64,000 bases of DNA from Acinetobacter courvalinii (lineage in GTDB: Bacteria; Pseudomonadota; Gammaproteobacteria; Pseudomonadales; Moraxellaceae): the NCBI RefSeq assembly GCF_014635545.1, contig NZ_BMDA01000001.1, positions 124,001 through 188,000 on the forward strand, written 5' to 3'. Below the pieces are notes generated by a model that saw nothing but the letters and a program-made list of their open reading frames with translations, was not told the origin of the DNA and searched no databases. Both the position numbers and the translations under genes were made by a program. Shown piece by piece: positions 44,994 to 54,908 of the stretch (the first letter of the stretch is position 1; every line of letters starts with the position of its first letter).

Positions 44994-45479
44994 TTAGGTT
45001 GCTGGGTGGTAACTCGGGCTTTTGCCTTTGCTCATGAAATGATTCTGTTCCTTGATCTTTTTTAACACAATGTAAGATTTGATATGGCCAATAAAATGAT
45101 AAGACAGTAGCCGCTCAGTCACAAACTGCGACAGCTGTTCCAGATTTTCTGCCACTACTTTTAAAATAAAATCGGCATCGCCACTAATTGAAAAGGCATC
45201 CTGAATATTGTCTTCTGCTTCAATTAACTCCTGAAACGCTTGCTGCGACTTGGCTTCATGGATACGCAGATTAATGTGAATCATCGCGGTGACTTCCAGA
45301 CCTAAAGCCTGTTGGTGGATGCGTGCTGCATAACCCAGAATCACACCTTTCTGCTCCAGTAATTGGCGTCTTCTTGAGCATTGAGATGCGGATAAACCGA
45401 TTAAATCGCCAACTTCCTGATTGGTGAGCCGTCCATTCTTTTGTAATGCCTGAATGATTTGCCAGTCGAACTTATCCAT
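44994..45479 (-). CDS. Lrp/AsnC family transcriptional regulator
   Basis: 161-residue regulator, started at MDKFDWQIIQALQKNGRLTNQEVGD; an in-frame ATG 27 bp upstream is less likely. N-terminal HTH with IGLSASQCSRRRQLLEQKGVI (about 27-47), then the RAM ligand domain (about 65-145) typical of amino-acid-responsive Lrp proteins. Divergent from the decarboxylase gene with a 135-bp shared control region containing a 17-bp inverted repeat. It probably senses an aromatic or branched amino acid and controls the flanking catabolic genes. Confidence 0.9.
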   Translation of the reverse strand: MDKFDWQIIQALQKNGRLTNQEVGDLIGLSASQCSRRRQLLEQKGVILGYAARIHQQALGLEVTAMIHINLRIHEAKSQQAFQELIEAEDNIQDAFSISGDADFILKVVAENLEQLSQFVTERLLSYHFIGHIKSYIVLKKIKEQNHFMSKGKSPSYHPAT

Positions 45480-45498
45480 TGCATAAAATCCTTTTATG

Positions 45499-45515
45499 AT
45501 ACACAAATATTGTAT
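45499..45515. promoter_or_regulatory. 17-bp inverted repeat, candidate autoregulatory Lrp-type site
   Basis: ATACA-CAAATAT-TGTAT, 20 bp upstream of the Lrp-type gene start. It shares arm length and spacer with the site at 43304-43320. A related left half, ATGCACGAAATC, follows at 45539 on the decarboxylase side. Confidence 0.45.
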
Positions 45516-45614
45516 TTTTATTAAAATCCGTTTCCATTATGCACGAAATCTAAAACACAGATGAAATATTATTTTTCTATGGAATAAAAAATTGACTTGA
45601 AAGGATGTAGCGCA

Positions 45615-47336
45615 ATGTTCATAGAAATCGGTGACTTTTTAAATCTTCGTCTAAAACAAATGGGTATCCTGCATCTCTTTGGTGTACCCGGTGATTTTAA
45701 CCTGTCTTATCTCGAACAAGTAGAAGCAGACTCACAACTCGAATTTATCGGCAATTGTAATGAATTAAATGCGGCCTATGCCGCAGACGGCTATGCACGG
45801 ATCAACGGTTTTGCGGCCTTGACGACGACGTATGGTGTGGGTGACTTAAGCGCGATTAATGGCATTGCCGGTGCTTATGCCGAAAATGTACCTGTGGTGC
45901 ATATCTCGGGTATTCCACCGTTGCATGTGGTTCAGAAGGGTACCTTGGTGCACCACACGCTGGTGGATGGCAATTATGACAATATCATGAACTGTATGAA
46001 AGAGTTCACCGTGGCACAAACCCGTTTGACGCCTGCCAATGCTGCATTTGAAATTGACCGTGTGTTACGTCAGTGTTTTATTGATCGTCGTCCAGTGCAT
46101 ATCCAGCTCCCTTCAGATATTACCCATGTCAAAATTGAAGTGACAGACCGTCCATTGGATTTATCCTATCCAGCGGTTGAGCCAGAGCTGCTACACAGTG
46201 CTGTGGCGAAACTATGTGAAGTGATCGGTGCTGCTCAACATCCAGCTTTGTTAATTGATAATGAAGCATCCGTATTTGGGGTGACTTCATTGCTGAATGA
46301 TTTATCGCAAAAATGTTCGATTCCTTTTGCCAGCATGCTCACGGCAAAAAATATTATGGATGAAGGTTCACCCCGTTATGTGGGAACTTATGTGGGGGGC
46401 GCGAGTCAGCCGCATGTCCGCAATACCATTGAACAATCAGACTGCCTGATTGGAATCGGCGTCCGTTTTTCCGATGTCGGTACGGGTGTGTTTACCCATC
46501 AGATCGCCACTGAACATTATATTGAAATCAAACCCTATGCCTTGACGATTTTTGGTCAGGATTATCCTGGAATTGAGATTGGACAGCTTCTGGTTGAACT
46601 GAATAAGAAAGTTGCACCACGTAAACTTTCCAAGCCGATGCTGGAAAAACAACTCTTAACAGCAATTGATGTCCCTGAACAGCAAAAGTTGAGTCAGGAT
46701 ATTCTCTGGAACGCAGTGGCTGATTTTCTTAAAGAGGATGATGTCATTATCGGCGAGGTGGGAACTTCCAATTCTGCGCTGGCAGGTTTAAAGCTCCCGG
46801 CAACGGCCAAATATATTGCCCAGCCACTGTGGGGTTCGATCGGTTATACCTTGCCAGCCTTACTGGGCAGTTTGCTGGCGGCCCCGGAACGTCGTCAAAT
46901 CCTGTTTATTGGTGATGGTTCATTCCAGCTAACCGTACAGGAACTTTCCACCATTATCCGTCATGATCTCAAGCCGATTATCTTCCTGTTGAATAATGGC
47001 GGCTATACCATTGAGCGTTTGATCATGGGAGAAAATGCAGCTTATAACGATATTCAGAACTGGCACTATACCCAGATTCCTGGGGTATTTAATGGCAAGC
47101 ATCAATATAAGAGCTGTGTGGTTGAAACTGCAGGTCAACTTAAACAGACTCTGGACAGTATCGAGCAATTTGATGGTCTGACTTTTATCGAATTAAAACT
47201 TCCTGCAATGGATGCACCGCTGAGCCTGAAAAAGTTTGCTTCGGTGATTGCGCGCTTTGACTATGGTGATCGCGGCTATGAAATTCTCAAACAGCGCGCT
47301 CAGACCACGCCCTGTCAAAAAGTGATTTCTTTCTAG
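45615..47336 (+). CDS. ipdC: Thiamine-diphosphate-dependent 2-oxo acid decarboxylase (indolepyruvate/phenylpyruvate type)
   Basis: 573-residue decarboxylase converting aromatic or branched 2-oxo acids to aldehydes. Starts at ATG 45615 with AAGGA 9 bp upstream. N-terminal FGVPGDFNLSYLEQ and the catalytic glutamate in GNCNELNAAYAADGYAR; cofactor site GDGSFQLTVQEL and NNGGYTIERLI, typical of indolepyruvate decarboxylase. HHTL (about 113-116) corresponds to the catalytic His pair. The neighbouring aldehyde dehydrogenase and permease suggest a phenylalanine or tryptophan route. Exact substrate is inferred. Confidence 0.87.
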   Translation: MFIEIGDFLNLRLKQMGILHLFGVPGDFNLSYLEQVEADSQLEFIGNCNELNAAYAADGYARINGFAALTTTYGVGDLSAINGIAGAYAENVPVVHISGIPPLHVVQKGTLVHHTLVDGNYDNIMNCMKEFTVAQTRLTPANAAFEIDRVLRQCFIDRRPVHIQLPSDITHVKIEVTDRPLDLSYPAVEPELLHSAVAKLCEVIGAAQHPALLIDNEASVFGVTSLLNDLSQKCSIPFASMLTAKNIMDEGSPRYVGTYVGGASQPHVRNTIEQSDCLIGIGVRFSDVGTGVFTHQIATEHYIEIKPYALTIFGQDYPGIEIGQLLVELNKKVAPRKLSKPMLEKQLLTAIDVPEQQKLSQDILWNAVADFLKEDDVIIGEVGTSNSALAGLKLPATAKYIAQPLWGSIGYTLPALLGSLLAAPERRQILFIGDGSFQLTVQELSTIIRHDLKPIIFLLNNGGYTIERLIMGENAAYNDIQNWHYTQIPGVFNGKHQYKSCVVETAGQLKQTLDSIEQFDGLTFIELKLPAMDAPLSLKKFASVIARFDYGDRGYEILKQRAQTTPCQKVISF

Positions 47337-47474
47337 ATCAGCGATCAGGCAGGAACAATCTTCAAATTTATAAATTGATAAGAAAGCGAACCAGATTCGG
47401 AGCCAGACTTTTGGCTTCGAATTTAACGCTGCATAAAGGTGTACAGGATGTGACACACACATTGGAGATAAGTG

Positions 47475-48857
47475 ATGGATGTAGACAATAAACATGATTT
47501 AAAACAGGGTTTATCCAATCGGCATATACAGCTGATTGCATTAGGCGGTGCGGTCGGCACAGGCCTGTTTCTGGGTATCTCCCAAACCATTAAACTGGCA
47601 GGACCTTCGGTTCTGCTGGGTTACGCACTGGCTGGCGTGATTGCCTTTTTAATTATGCGTCATCTCGGTGAGATGGTGGTCGAGGAACCGGTCAGTGGTT
47701 CCTTTAGTTATTTTGCCAATAAATACTGGGGTCCAATGGCGGGCTTTATGTCGGGCTGGAATTACTGGGTGTTGTATGTGCTGGTGAGTATGGCGGAACT
47801 GAGTGCAATCGGTACCTTTATACAGTTCTGGTGGCCTGAACTGCCCACATGGATCACGGCCTTATTCTTTTTTATCCTGATTAATGGCATCAACCTGGTG
47901 AATGTCCGCTTCTTTGGCGAGTCCGAGTTCTTATTCTCCTGTATCAAGATTATTGCCATCCTGAGCATGATCGGTTTTGGATTCTATTTACTGGTCTCTG
48001 GCAGTGCAGGCCCCCAAGCAAGTGTGGCCAATTTGTGGCAATACGGGGGATTTTTCCCGAATGGCATGCATGGCTTCATCATGTCGATGGCCGTGATCAT
48101 GTTTGCTTTCGGTGGTCTTGAGCTGATCGGGATTACTGCGGCCGAGACCAAAAATCCAGATAAAACCATTCCTAAGGCGATAAACCAGATCGTCTACCGG
48201 ATCCTGATTTTTTATATCGGTGCGATTGGGGTATTGCTGTGTTTATTTCCATGGAATCAACTGGCGGAAGGAGGCAGTCCCTTTGTACTGATCTTCCAGT
48301 CCTTAGATAGTCATGGGGTCGCCAATGTGCTGAATTTTGTGGTACTGATTGCAGCAATTTCAGTCTATAACAGCTGTATTTATTGTAATAGCCGTATGCT
48401 GCATGGTCTGGCAATGCAGGGCAATGCGCCTAAAATCCTGCAAAAGGTCAATCGCCGTGGTATTCCAATGGCGGCAGCAATTGTATCTGCGTCCGTGACG
48501 GCACTTTGTGTGGTGGTGAATTACCTGATGCCAGGCAAAGCCTTCCAGTTTCTCATGATGCTGGTGGTGGCGGCGTTGGTGGTGAACTGGTTAATGATTT
48601 CCTGGACCCATCTTAAATTTAGAAAAGCCATGCAGCAGCAACAGCACATCACCAAGTTCAAAAGTATCTTAACGCCATGGAGTAATTACCTGACCATTGG
48701 TTTCATCTTTGCGATTTTACTGATCATGAGCCTCACCCCAGATATGCGGCTTGCCGTGATGCTGGTGCCAATCTGGCTGGCGCTACTGGCATTGGTCTAT
48801 GTGCTGAAGTATAAGAAGAAAGAAGTGTTGTCGACGCAAGCTCAGCCAAATATTTAA
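47475..48857 (+). CDS. Amino acid permease (APC superfamily, AAT family)
   Basis: 460-residue inner-membrane proton/amino acid symporter with about 12 helices. The start ATG 47475 has GGAGATAAGTG upstream; a GTG one codon earlier is possible. The AAT signature is clear: NRHIQLIALGGAVGTGLFLG in helix 1, YALAGVIAFLIMRHLGEMVVEEP, and FAFGGLELIGITAAETKNPDKTIPKAINQ. It resembles the AroP/PheP/AnsP group, and its place after the decarboxylase suggests uptake of an aromatic amino acid. A perfect hairpin terminator follows. Confidence 0.9.
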   Translation: MDVDNKHDLKQGLSNRHIQLIALGGAVGTGLFLGISQTIKLAGPSVLLGYALAGVIAFLIMRHLGEMVVEEPVSGSFSYFANKYWGPMAGFMSGWNYWVLYVLVSMAELSAIGTFIQFWWPELPTWITALFFFILINGINLVNVRFFGESEFLFSCIKIIAILSMIGFGFYLLVSGSAGPQASVANLWQYGGFFPNGMHGFIMSMAVIMFAFGGLELIGITAAETKNPDKTIPKAINQIVYRILIFYIGAIGVLLCLFPWNQLAEGGSPFVLIFQSLDSHGVANVLNFVVLIAAISVYNSCIYCNSRMLHGLAMQGNAPKILQKVNRRGIPMAAAIVSASVTALCVVVNYLMPGKAFQFLMMLVVAALVVNWLMISWTHLKFRKAMQQQQHITKFKSILTPWSNYLTIGFIFAILLIMSLTPDMRLAVMLVPIWLALLALVYVLKYKKKEVLSTQAQPNI

Positions 48858-48884
48858 AACTGAGTCGATTTAAACCTAGAGAAG

Positions 48885-48911
48885 AGGAGTTCAACTATGA
48901 ACTCCTTTTTA
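48885..48911 (+). terminator. Terminator after the permease
   Basis: Perfect 9-bp stem AGGAGTTCA / TGAACTCCT with an ACTA loop and five T. Confidence 0.93.
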
Positions 48912-49143
48912 TTTGGGGCAGGGTAGATCATGAGGCCATCAATTCAAAAGTCAGATTTTTCCCAAAGACGCGATTTTTCTGAATCGGACGCTTATGTGGG
49001 GATGAGCTGTGCGATTGATGAACAGAATGTGAGGGCGGTGCTCAGCCATAGATGAGTCATGTTCTACCTCCAATAGCTAGAGATAGGCTTTAAAAGGGCT
49101 GATGGAAAATAGTGGCGTGCTATTGTCAGCGCTAGCAACACCA

Positions 49144-49593
49144 TCAAAAAGGCGGAAACTTATCCTGTACCAGATGAAGTTGTAGTCCGTGTTCCAAATA
49201 GGCTTTTAAACCATCTAATACAGTGGTGAAGCCACCGGTACTATCAATAATAAAAGCAATCAGTTCTTCGCCTTCTAAAGGAATATTGTAGTTGTGGATA
49301 GTGAGATAGGTCTGTGATTCATTGAGTGCTTCAAATTTAAAGTCCACGGTCGTGCTGGGTTCACCCCATTGAATCTGGATCAGTTCATTTGCAATGATGT
49401 TTGTCACTGTGACTTTTGTTGACACTTGGTATTTTTCCCAGGTCCAGATCACGGTATGACCTTGTTCGAGTTTTCCCGTGGAAGCGCTAAACCAGAATTT
49501 TGAGGTGATTTCCGGATCAATAAAGGCTTCAAACACCTTGGAGACCGGCTGACCAATCATCATTTGTGTTGTAATTGTGACAGGATTTGGCAT
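49144..49593 (-). CDS. SRPBCC/AHSA1-type START-like protein
   Basis: 149-residue protein of the SRPBCC (START/Bet v1-like) superfamily, AHSA1 subgroup. Seen: SKVFEAFIDPEITSKFWFS, a typical first helix, then GHTVIWTWEKYQV, IQWGEPSTTVDFKFEAL and the long C-terminal helix LDGLKAYLEHGLQLHLVQDKF. Such proteins bind hydrophobic ligands or assist stress responses. No signal peptide. It is divergent from pstS with a long gap and looks independent. Ligand unknown. Confidence 0.82.
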   Translation of the reverse strand: MPNPVTITTQMMIGQPVSKVFEAFIDPEITSKFWFSASTGKLEQGHTVIWTWEKYQVSTKVTVTNIIANELIQIQWGEPSTTVDFKFEALNESQTYLTIHNYNIPLEGEELIAFIIDSTGGFTTVLDGLKAYLEHGLQLHLVQDKFPPF

Positions 49594-49937
49594 TGCAGCT
49601 GACCTTTTTTAGACGGAATTGTCATAAAACATATATAAACTGGCGTTTTCACCCAACAGGTTTTTTGTTAATTAAATTTTTTTAGTTGGTTATAAAATTT
49701 AATTAAATTAAGTGGTTATGTTTTTATTCTTTATGATTTATGACAAATCTGAAAGCTAGGCTGAGATTTTATCAGCGATAATTTTCTAAAAAATTAAGGG
49801 GGAATATGACCATCACAAAAGCGTCATAAAGTTGTCACTTAATTGTCATATTATCTGCTCAAAATGCAGTTAACCAAAGTACAACACTTGACTTGAAAAG
49901 AGTTGTAAATCAAATTGCATAAATGAGAGAAAACAGA
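49594..49937 (+). promoter_or_regulatory. Intergenic region upstream of pstS
   Basis: 344 bp with no gene; strongly AT-rich around 49660-49740. It holds the Pho box described separately and the leader of pstS. Nothing else is recognisable. Confidence 0.5.
49821..49853 (+). promoter_or_regulatory. Pho box (PhoB binding site)
   Basis: Three consecutive 11-bp units, GCGTCATAAAG, TTGTCACTTAA and TTGTCATATTA, each with the GTCA core characteristic of PhoB repeats. Located 85 bp before pstS. PhoB activation under phosphate limitation is strongly suggested. Confidence 0.85.
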
Positions 49938-50969
49938 ATGCGCTTAAATCCACGTCACATCGCAATTGCATTAGCTGTATCTGGGGCAACTGTAGCAACG
50001 ACTGCAAATGCAGCTCGTGATACGATTCAAATTGCTGGTTCATCTACTGTATTACCGTTTGCAAGTATTGTTGCTGAAGAGTTTGGCAATACATTCCCTC
50101 AATTTAAAGCACCTGTTGTTGGCTCAGGCGGTACGGGTGGTGGTTTGAAACAATTCTGTCAAGGTGTTGGCGATAACACCATCGACATCGCAAATGCTTC
50201 TCGTCAAATCAAAGATTCAGAATTAGATGCATGTAAAAAATCTGGCGTAAACCAAGTCCAAGAAATCAAAGTGGGTTATGACGGCATCGTATTTGCATCA
50301 AACGTTAAAAAAGCGGCGTATAAATTAAAACCAGTGCATGTGTTCATGGCTTTATCTGCACAATTACCTTCAAACGGTAAACTGGTTCCAAACCCATATA
50401 CAACCTGGAACCAAATCGATAAATCATTACCAAATGAAGCCATTACTTTGGTGATTCCAGCGTCTAACCACGGTACCCGTGAAGTGTTCCAGGAAAAAAT
50501 GGTAGATGCAGGTTGTGAAGCATTTGATTACTACAAAGCTTTAAGCAAAGATGATCAAAAGAAAGCATGTTCAACTTTCCGTAAAGATGGCCGTGTGATC
50601 GAAATTGCAGGTGACTATACTGAAACATTAGCGCGCCTGAAAACTTCTCCAAATGCTGTGGGTGTATTTGGTCTAGGTTTCTATGATTCAAACCGCGATA
50701 AATTACGTGTCGCGACAGTAAACGGCGTGACACCATCAGAGAAGACAGTTCTGGATGGTAGCTACCTGGTTTCTCGTCCATTATTCTTCTACGTGAAAGG
50801 CGAACACTTGAAATCAATCAAAGGCTTGCCACAATTTGCAGAATTCTTCTTGAACAAGAAAATTTCTGGTAAAGGTTCTAAATTAGAAAAAGCTGGTTTG
50901 ATTCCTTTAAGCGATAAAGAGCGCGCAAAAATCCTAGCTGATTTCAAAGCAGGTAAATCAGTTAAATAA
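49938..50969 (+). CDS. pstS: Phosphate ABC transporter, periplasmic phosphate-binding protein
   Basis: 343-residue periplasmic phosphate-binding protein, started at ATG 49938 (MRLNPRHIAIALAVSGATVA), with a signal peptide ending TANA; an ATG 15 bp upstream is also possible. The mature N-terminus has IQIAGSSTVLPFASIVAEEF, whose Ser-rich loop binds phosphate, and VGSGGTGGGLKQFCQG. ANASRQIKDSE and SNHGTREVFQ are further ligand loops. No lipobox. First gene of the Pho-box-controlled pst operon, with a hairpin before pstC. Confidence 0.94.
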   Translation: MRLNPRHIAIALAVSGATVATTANAARDTIQIAGSSTVLPFASIVAEEFGNTFPQFKAPVVGSGGTGGGLKQFCQGVGDNTIDIANASRQIKDSELDACKKSGVNQVQEIKVGYDGIVFASNVKKAAYKLKPVHVFMALSAQLPSNGKLVPNPYTTWNQIDKSLPNEAITLVIPASNHGTREVFQEKMVDAGCEAFDYYKALSKDDQKKACSTFRKDGRVIEIAGDYTETLARLKTSPNAVGVFGLGFYDSNRDKLRVATVNGVTPSEKTVLDGSYLVSRPLFFYVKGEHLKSIKGLPQFAEFFLNKKISGKGSKLEKAGLIPLSDKERAKILADFKAGKSVK

Positions 50970-50983
50970 TATTGTTAAAAGGG

Positions 50984-51016
50984 AGGCTGGTGAGACTTAG
51001 GTTCATCAGCCTTTTT
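50984..51016 (+). terminator. Intercistronic hairpin between pstS and pstC
   Basis: Stem AGGCTGGTGA / TCATCAGCCT with a G-U pair, followed by five T. As part of an operon it probably attenuates or processes the message, so pstS exceeds pstCAB. Confidence 0.7.
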
Positions 51017-51068
51017 GTCTAGCTAAGTTTTTTCAAATCATGAAAATTGGGAAAACAGTGGAGATTAC

Positions 51069-52448
51069 ATGAATCTGCTACTTATCGGTGTGTTATTAGC
51101 CCTTGTGGCAATTGCATATCAAATCGGGCTGAGCAAAAGCCGTAACCTAGCAGGTAAGGGAAATAACTCAGCAGCACTACATTCTCGTCCAGGGTATTAT
51201 GGGGCATTGGTTGCGCTGTGGTGTGGTGTTCCTGCTTTTTTAATTTTGATTATTTGGAACTTGGTTGAGCCAAGTGTTTTACAACATATTATTTTTAATA
51301 ATATCCCTGCTTCTGTAAGTTCAACTTTAGATGCGGCGGGACGTGATGTATTAACCAGCCGTGTACAAGCACTGGCTTCTGGTTTTGGGGTAACTGATCA
51401 GCCAGCAGCTTATGAGCTAGCAGCAGCACAAGAGCTTTCAAAATTCCAGACCATTGGTTCTTTTGCCAAATTAGCCGTGGTGATTAGTGCTGGACTGGCG
51501 GGGCTGGTTTGGGCAAAACGTCATGTTAGTCAACAATTCCGCGCACGTAACCAAGTTGAAAAGGCAGTTAATGTTGGTTTGATTTTATGTTCTGGCGTCG
51601 CGATCCTGACCACGATTGGTATCGTGCTGTCCATGCTGAATGAAGCATTACACTTTTTCCGTTTCGTCAGTCCTTTTGATTTCTTCTTTGGTACCGAATG
51701 GAGCCCAGGCTTTAGCACATCTGGTAACGCAGAAGGAAGCTACGGCATTTTACCCTTAATCTGGGGTACCTTAATGGTGAGTGGTATTGCACTACTCGTT
51801 GCTGTACCAGTCGGATTGATGATCGCGATCTATTTGGCAGAGTATGCGTCTCCTAGTTTACGTGCTTGGGCAAAACCAGCGATTGAAGTATTAGCGGGTA
51901 TCCCAACGATTGTTTATGGTGTATTTGCCCTGATGATCATTGGCCCATTCTTCAAAATGTTAGGTGAACAAGTCGGCTTACATATCAATGCGACCAGTGC
52001 ACTGACCGCAGGCTTTGTAATGGGCATCATGATTATTCCATTCGTTTCTTCACTTTCAGATGACATCATTACACAGGTGCCACGTGCATTACGTGATGGT
52101 TCTTTAGGCTTAGGGGCAACCAAGTCTGAAACTATTCGCCAAGTGGTTTTACCTGCGGCTTTACCCGGAATTGTTGGGGCATTCCTGTTGGCCGCTTCTC
52201 GTGCGATTGGTGAGACCATGATTGTGGTATTAGCAGCAGGGAATAGTCCATTACTGCATGTGAATCCTTTAGAAGCCGTTTCGACAGTTACCGTAACGAT
52301 TGTGAACCAATTAACTGGCGATACTGACTTTGCCAGCCCGCAAGCATTGGTGGCATTTGCCCTAGGTCTAACGTTGTTTGTCATTACTTTGGGTCTAAAC
52401 ATTATTGCACTGTATATCGTGCGTAAATATCGTGAGCAATACGAATGA
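51069..52448 (+). CDS. pstC: Phosphate ABC transporter permease PstC
   Basis: 459-residue inner-membrane permease of the high-affinity phosphate importer. Much longer than the 319-residue E. coli PstC: the first 200 residues form an N-terminal region with hydrophobic helices (1-19, 45-65, 140-160, 175-195) and a polar stretch between them. The canonical permease part starts at about 200 (FFFGTEWSPGF) and has the EAA-type loop ALRDGSLGLGATKSETIRQVVLPAALPGI (about 344-372). Overlaps pstA by four bases (ATGA). Long PstC forms are known in related genera. Confidence 0.93.
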   Translation: MNLLLIGVLLALVAIAYQIGLSKSRNLAGKGNNSAALHSRPGYYGALVALWCGVPAFLILIIWNLVEPSVLQHIIFNNIPASVSSTLDAAGRDVLTSRVQALASGFGVTDQPAAYELAAAQELSKFQTIGSFAKLAVVISAGLAGLVWAKRHVSQQFRARNQVEKAVNVGLILCSGVAILTTIGIVLSMLNEALHFFRFVSPFDFFFGTEWSPGFSTSGNAEGSYGILPLIWGTLMVSGIALLVAVPVGLMIAIYLAEYASPSLRAWAKPAIEVLAGIPTIVYGVFALMIIGPFFKMLGEQVGLHINATSALTAGFVMGIMIIPFVSSLSDDIITQVPRALRDGSLGLGATKSETIRQVVLPAALPGIVGAFLLAASRAIGETMIVVLAAGNSPLLHVNPLEAVSTVTVTIVNQLTGDTDFASPQALVAFALGLTLFVITLGLNIIALYIVRKYREQYE

Positions 52449-53833
52449 GTTCATCAAATACAACTTCTATGGATGCGTTAGATTCAAAAGTAGCTGCTGA
52501 ACAACGTGAACAGCGCAAAAGAAAAATCCAGAGCTCTTTGGCTAAGCGTCATCGTCAGGAAAAGGCATTTCGTTTTGCTGGTTTCTCTGCGGTTGTGATT
52601 GGTCTTGCTTTTGTCGCTTTACTTTTCGGTAGTATTTTAAGTAAGGGCTTACCAGCATTTTGGCAAAATAGCCTAACTGTACCTGTATATTTTGATCCAG
52701 CAATTATCAATGCGGGTGCAAAACCAAAAATAACAGCAGGGGAAACACCTGCACATTTCGAAGAGCGTATGGTGGCTTGGCAAACAGAGATGGGTATGGT
52801 GGATTGGGATGCCCTGATCGTGAATGGCATTGTTGCTAAAGATAAGGCTTTAGAATCTCAACGTGATGAGTTAAGTAGTTTGTATACCAGCTCTGAAACC
52901 TATCGTCTTCGAGATATGGTGCTTAAAGATCCATCTTTAGTTGGCACTAAAAAAGAAATTAAATTTTTGGCAGATGCGAATGTTGACGTCTGGTTAGCAG
53001 GAAATATTGATCACTCTTTACCTGATGATCAACAACAGTTAAGCCCAGAGGTTCGTCAGCTTGCAGATAAGTTAAAAGCACAAGGCGTTATAACAAATAC
53101 CTTTAATACCAATTTATTCTTTAGCCCAGACTCTCGTAGTTCTCCCGCAACCAGTGGTTTGGCGGGTGCATTTATGGGCTCACTGTTCATGATGCTGATC
53201 GTGATTGTGATCTCTATTCCGATTGGTGTTGCAAGTGCGATCTACCTTGAAGAGTTTGCGCCAAAGAACATGATGACCGATATTATTGAAGTTAACATCA
53301 ACAACTTGGCTGCTGTTCCTTCAATTGTGTTTGGTTTGTTGGGTGCAGCGATCTTTATTAGCTGGATGCATTTACCATTATCTGCACCGCTAGTGGGTGG
53401 TCTGGTACTGAGCTTAATGACTCTGCCAACTGTGATCATTACCACGCGTGCATCTTTAAAAGCGGTACCACCTTCGATTCGTCAGGCTGCTTTGGGTCTT
53501 GGGGCTTCAAAGGTTCAAACTATTTTCCATCATGTTCTGCCTTTAGCATTACCAGGGATTTTAACTGGTGCAATTATTGGGGTGGCGCAAGCATTAGGTG
53601 AAACGGCTCCATTATTATTAATTGGTATGAGTGCCTTTGTTGCAAGTGTTCCGACAACGCCATTAGATCAGGCGACTGCATTACCTGTACAAATTTATTT
53701 ATGGCAAGGTAATGAATTACGTAACTTCTTTGAAGGGCGTACAGCAGCAGCGATTATTGTGTTACTTGCACTCATGATCAGTTTAAATGGCCTTGCTATC
53801 TGGCTCCGTAAGAAATTTGAAGTGCGTTGGTAA
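52445..53833 (+). CDS. pstA: Phosphate ABC transporter permease PstA
   Basis: 462-residue permease partner of PstC. A cytoplasmic basic N-terminus ([19 protein letters not shown]) precedes helix 1 (about 44-67). A polar, probably periplasmic domain spans about 70-230, and the permease helices fill 235-455. The cytoplasmic EAA loop [31 protein letters not shown] contacts PstB. The extra domain is absent from the 296-residue E. coli protein; its role is unknown. Start overlaps the pstC stop. Confidence 0.93.
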   Translation: MSSSNTTSMDALDSKVAAEQREQRKRKIQSSLAKRHRQEKAFRFAGFSAVVIGLAFVALLFGSILSKGLPAFWQNSLTVPVYFDPAIINAGAKPKITAGETPAHFEERMVAWQTEMGMVDWDALIVNGIVAKDKALESQRDELSSLYTSSETYRLRDMVLKDPSLVGTKKEIKFLADANVDVWLAGNIDHSLPDDQQQLSPEVRQLADKLKAQGVITNTFNTNLFFSPDSRSSPATSGLAGAFMGSLFMMLIVIVISIPIGVASAIYLEEFAPKNMMTDIIEVNINNLAAVPSIVFGLLGAAIFISWMHLPLSAPLVGGLVLSLMTLPTVIITTRASLKAVPPSIRQAALGLGASKVQTIFHHVLPLALPGILTGAIIGVAQALGETAPLLLIGMSAFVASVPTTPLDQATALPVQIYLWQGNELRNFFEGRTAAAIIVLLALMISLNGLAIWLRKKFEVRW

Positions 53834-53847
53834 TTGAGGAGAGTACA

Positions 53848-54762
53848 ATGAATACGATTGATATTATGAACGCCGTAGAAAAGGATAAATCAGTGAATCC
53901 ACAGCAAACAGAATTTACGTCATCTGAAGCGCAAGTTAAGCAATCAAATACTGCATTTGTCTCTCAGTTCGAAACGGCGGCTTCAACTAAGAAACCACAG
54001 ACAAGTGAAGTGAAAATCAGTACCAAAGATGTTCATGTGTACTATGGTGAAACTGAAGCAATCAAAGGGATTGACCTAGATGTTTACCAAAATGAAGTGA
54101 TTGCATTCATTGGGCCATCAGGTTGTGGTAAATCGACTTTCTTACGTACCCTAAACCGTATGAATGACACGATTGATAGCTGTCGGGTAACCGGTAAGGT
54201 GACACTCGATAATCAGGATATCTATGATCCAAATCTTGATGTCGTTTTACTTCGTGCACAAGTGGGTATGGTATTCCAGAAGCCAAACCCATTCCCGAAA
54301 TCTATTTTTGATAATGTTGCGTATGGCCCTAAATTGCATGGTTTGGCGCGTGACAAATATGATTTGGAAGAAATCGTAGAAAACAGTTTGCGTAAAGCGG
54401 GCTTATGGGAAGAAGTCAAAGATCGTTTAAGTCAGCCGGGTACTGGTTTGTCGGGTGGTCAGCAGCAACGTTTATGTATTGCTCGTACCATTGCGGTGAG
54501 TCCGGAAGTGATTTTGATGGATGAACCCTGTTCAGCACTTGATCCAATTGCAACAGCAAAGATTGAAGAACTGATATCAGAACTTTCAGAGCAATATACC
54601 ATTGCAATCGTCACCCACTCGATGCAACAGGCGGCACGTGTATCGGATCGTACGGCCTATTTCCATTTGGGTGACCTGATTGAAGTCAACTCAACCGAGA
54701 AAGTATTTACTCAACCTGACCATCAGTTGACAGAAGCCTATATTACCGGTCGTTTTGGTTAA
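53848..54762 (+). CDS. pstB: Phosphate ABC transporter ATPase PstB
   Basis: 304-residue ATPase driving PstCA. Started at ATG 53848 with TGAGGAGAG just upstream; the first 50 residues are an Asn/Gln/Ser/Thr-rich extension absent from E. coli PstB. Walker [11 protein letters not shown] (about 90-99), Q-loop [17 protein letters not shown] signature LSGGQQQRL and Walker [14 protein letters not shown]. Last gene of the pst operon; a terminator follows, so phoU must lie elsewhere. Confidence 0.95.
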   Translation: MNTIDIMNAVEKDKSVNPQQTEFTSSEAQVKQSNTAFVSQFETAASTKKPQTSEVKISTKDVHVYYGETEAIKGIDLDVYQNEVIAFIGPSGCGKSTFLRTLNRMNDTIDSCRVTGKVTLDNQDIYDPNLDVVLLRAQVGMVFQKPNPFPKSIFDNVAYGPKLHGLARDKYDLEEIVENSLRKAGLWEEVKDRLSQPGTGLSGGQQQRLCIARTIAVSPEVILMDEPCSALDPIATAKIEELISELSEQYTIAIVTHSMQQAARVSDRTAYFHLGDLIEVNSTEKVFTQPDHQLTEAYITGRFG

Positions 54763-54779
54763 GCAAAGCCAGTTCAATC

Positions 54780-54806
54780 AAAGAGCCTATGGGCTCTTTT
54801 TTTATT
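54780..54806 (+). terminator. Terminator after the pst operon
   Basis: Eight-bp stem AAAGAGCC / GGCTCTTT with a TATG loop and a long T-run. Confidence 0.87.
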
Positions 54807-54908
54807 ATATAAATGAAAATGAATCTATTTTGCAAATTCACTATTGAATTTTTATTCAGCAGGCCACATCTTAGATGGATAAAGCCGAACTTATAGAGCA
54901 CTTACTGT

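Noticed and set aside
48930-49055. A 41-codon frame between the permease and the SRPBCC gene
   Set aside because: Too short, no similarity and no clear ribosome site; probably intergenic, though a remnant cannot be excluded.
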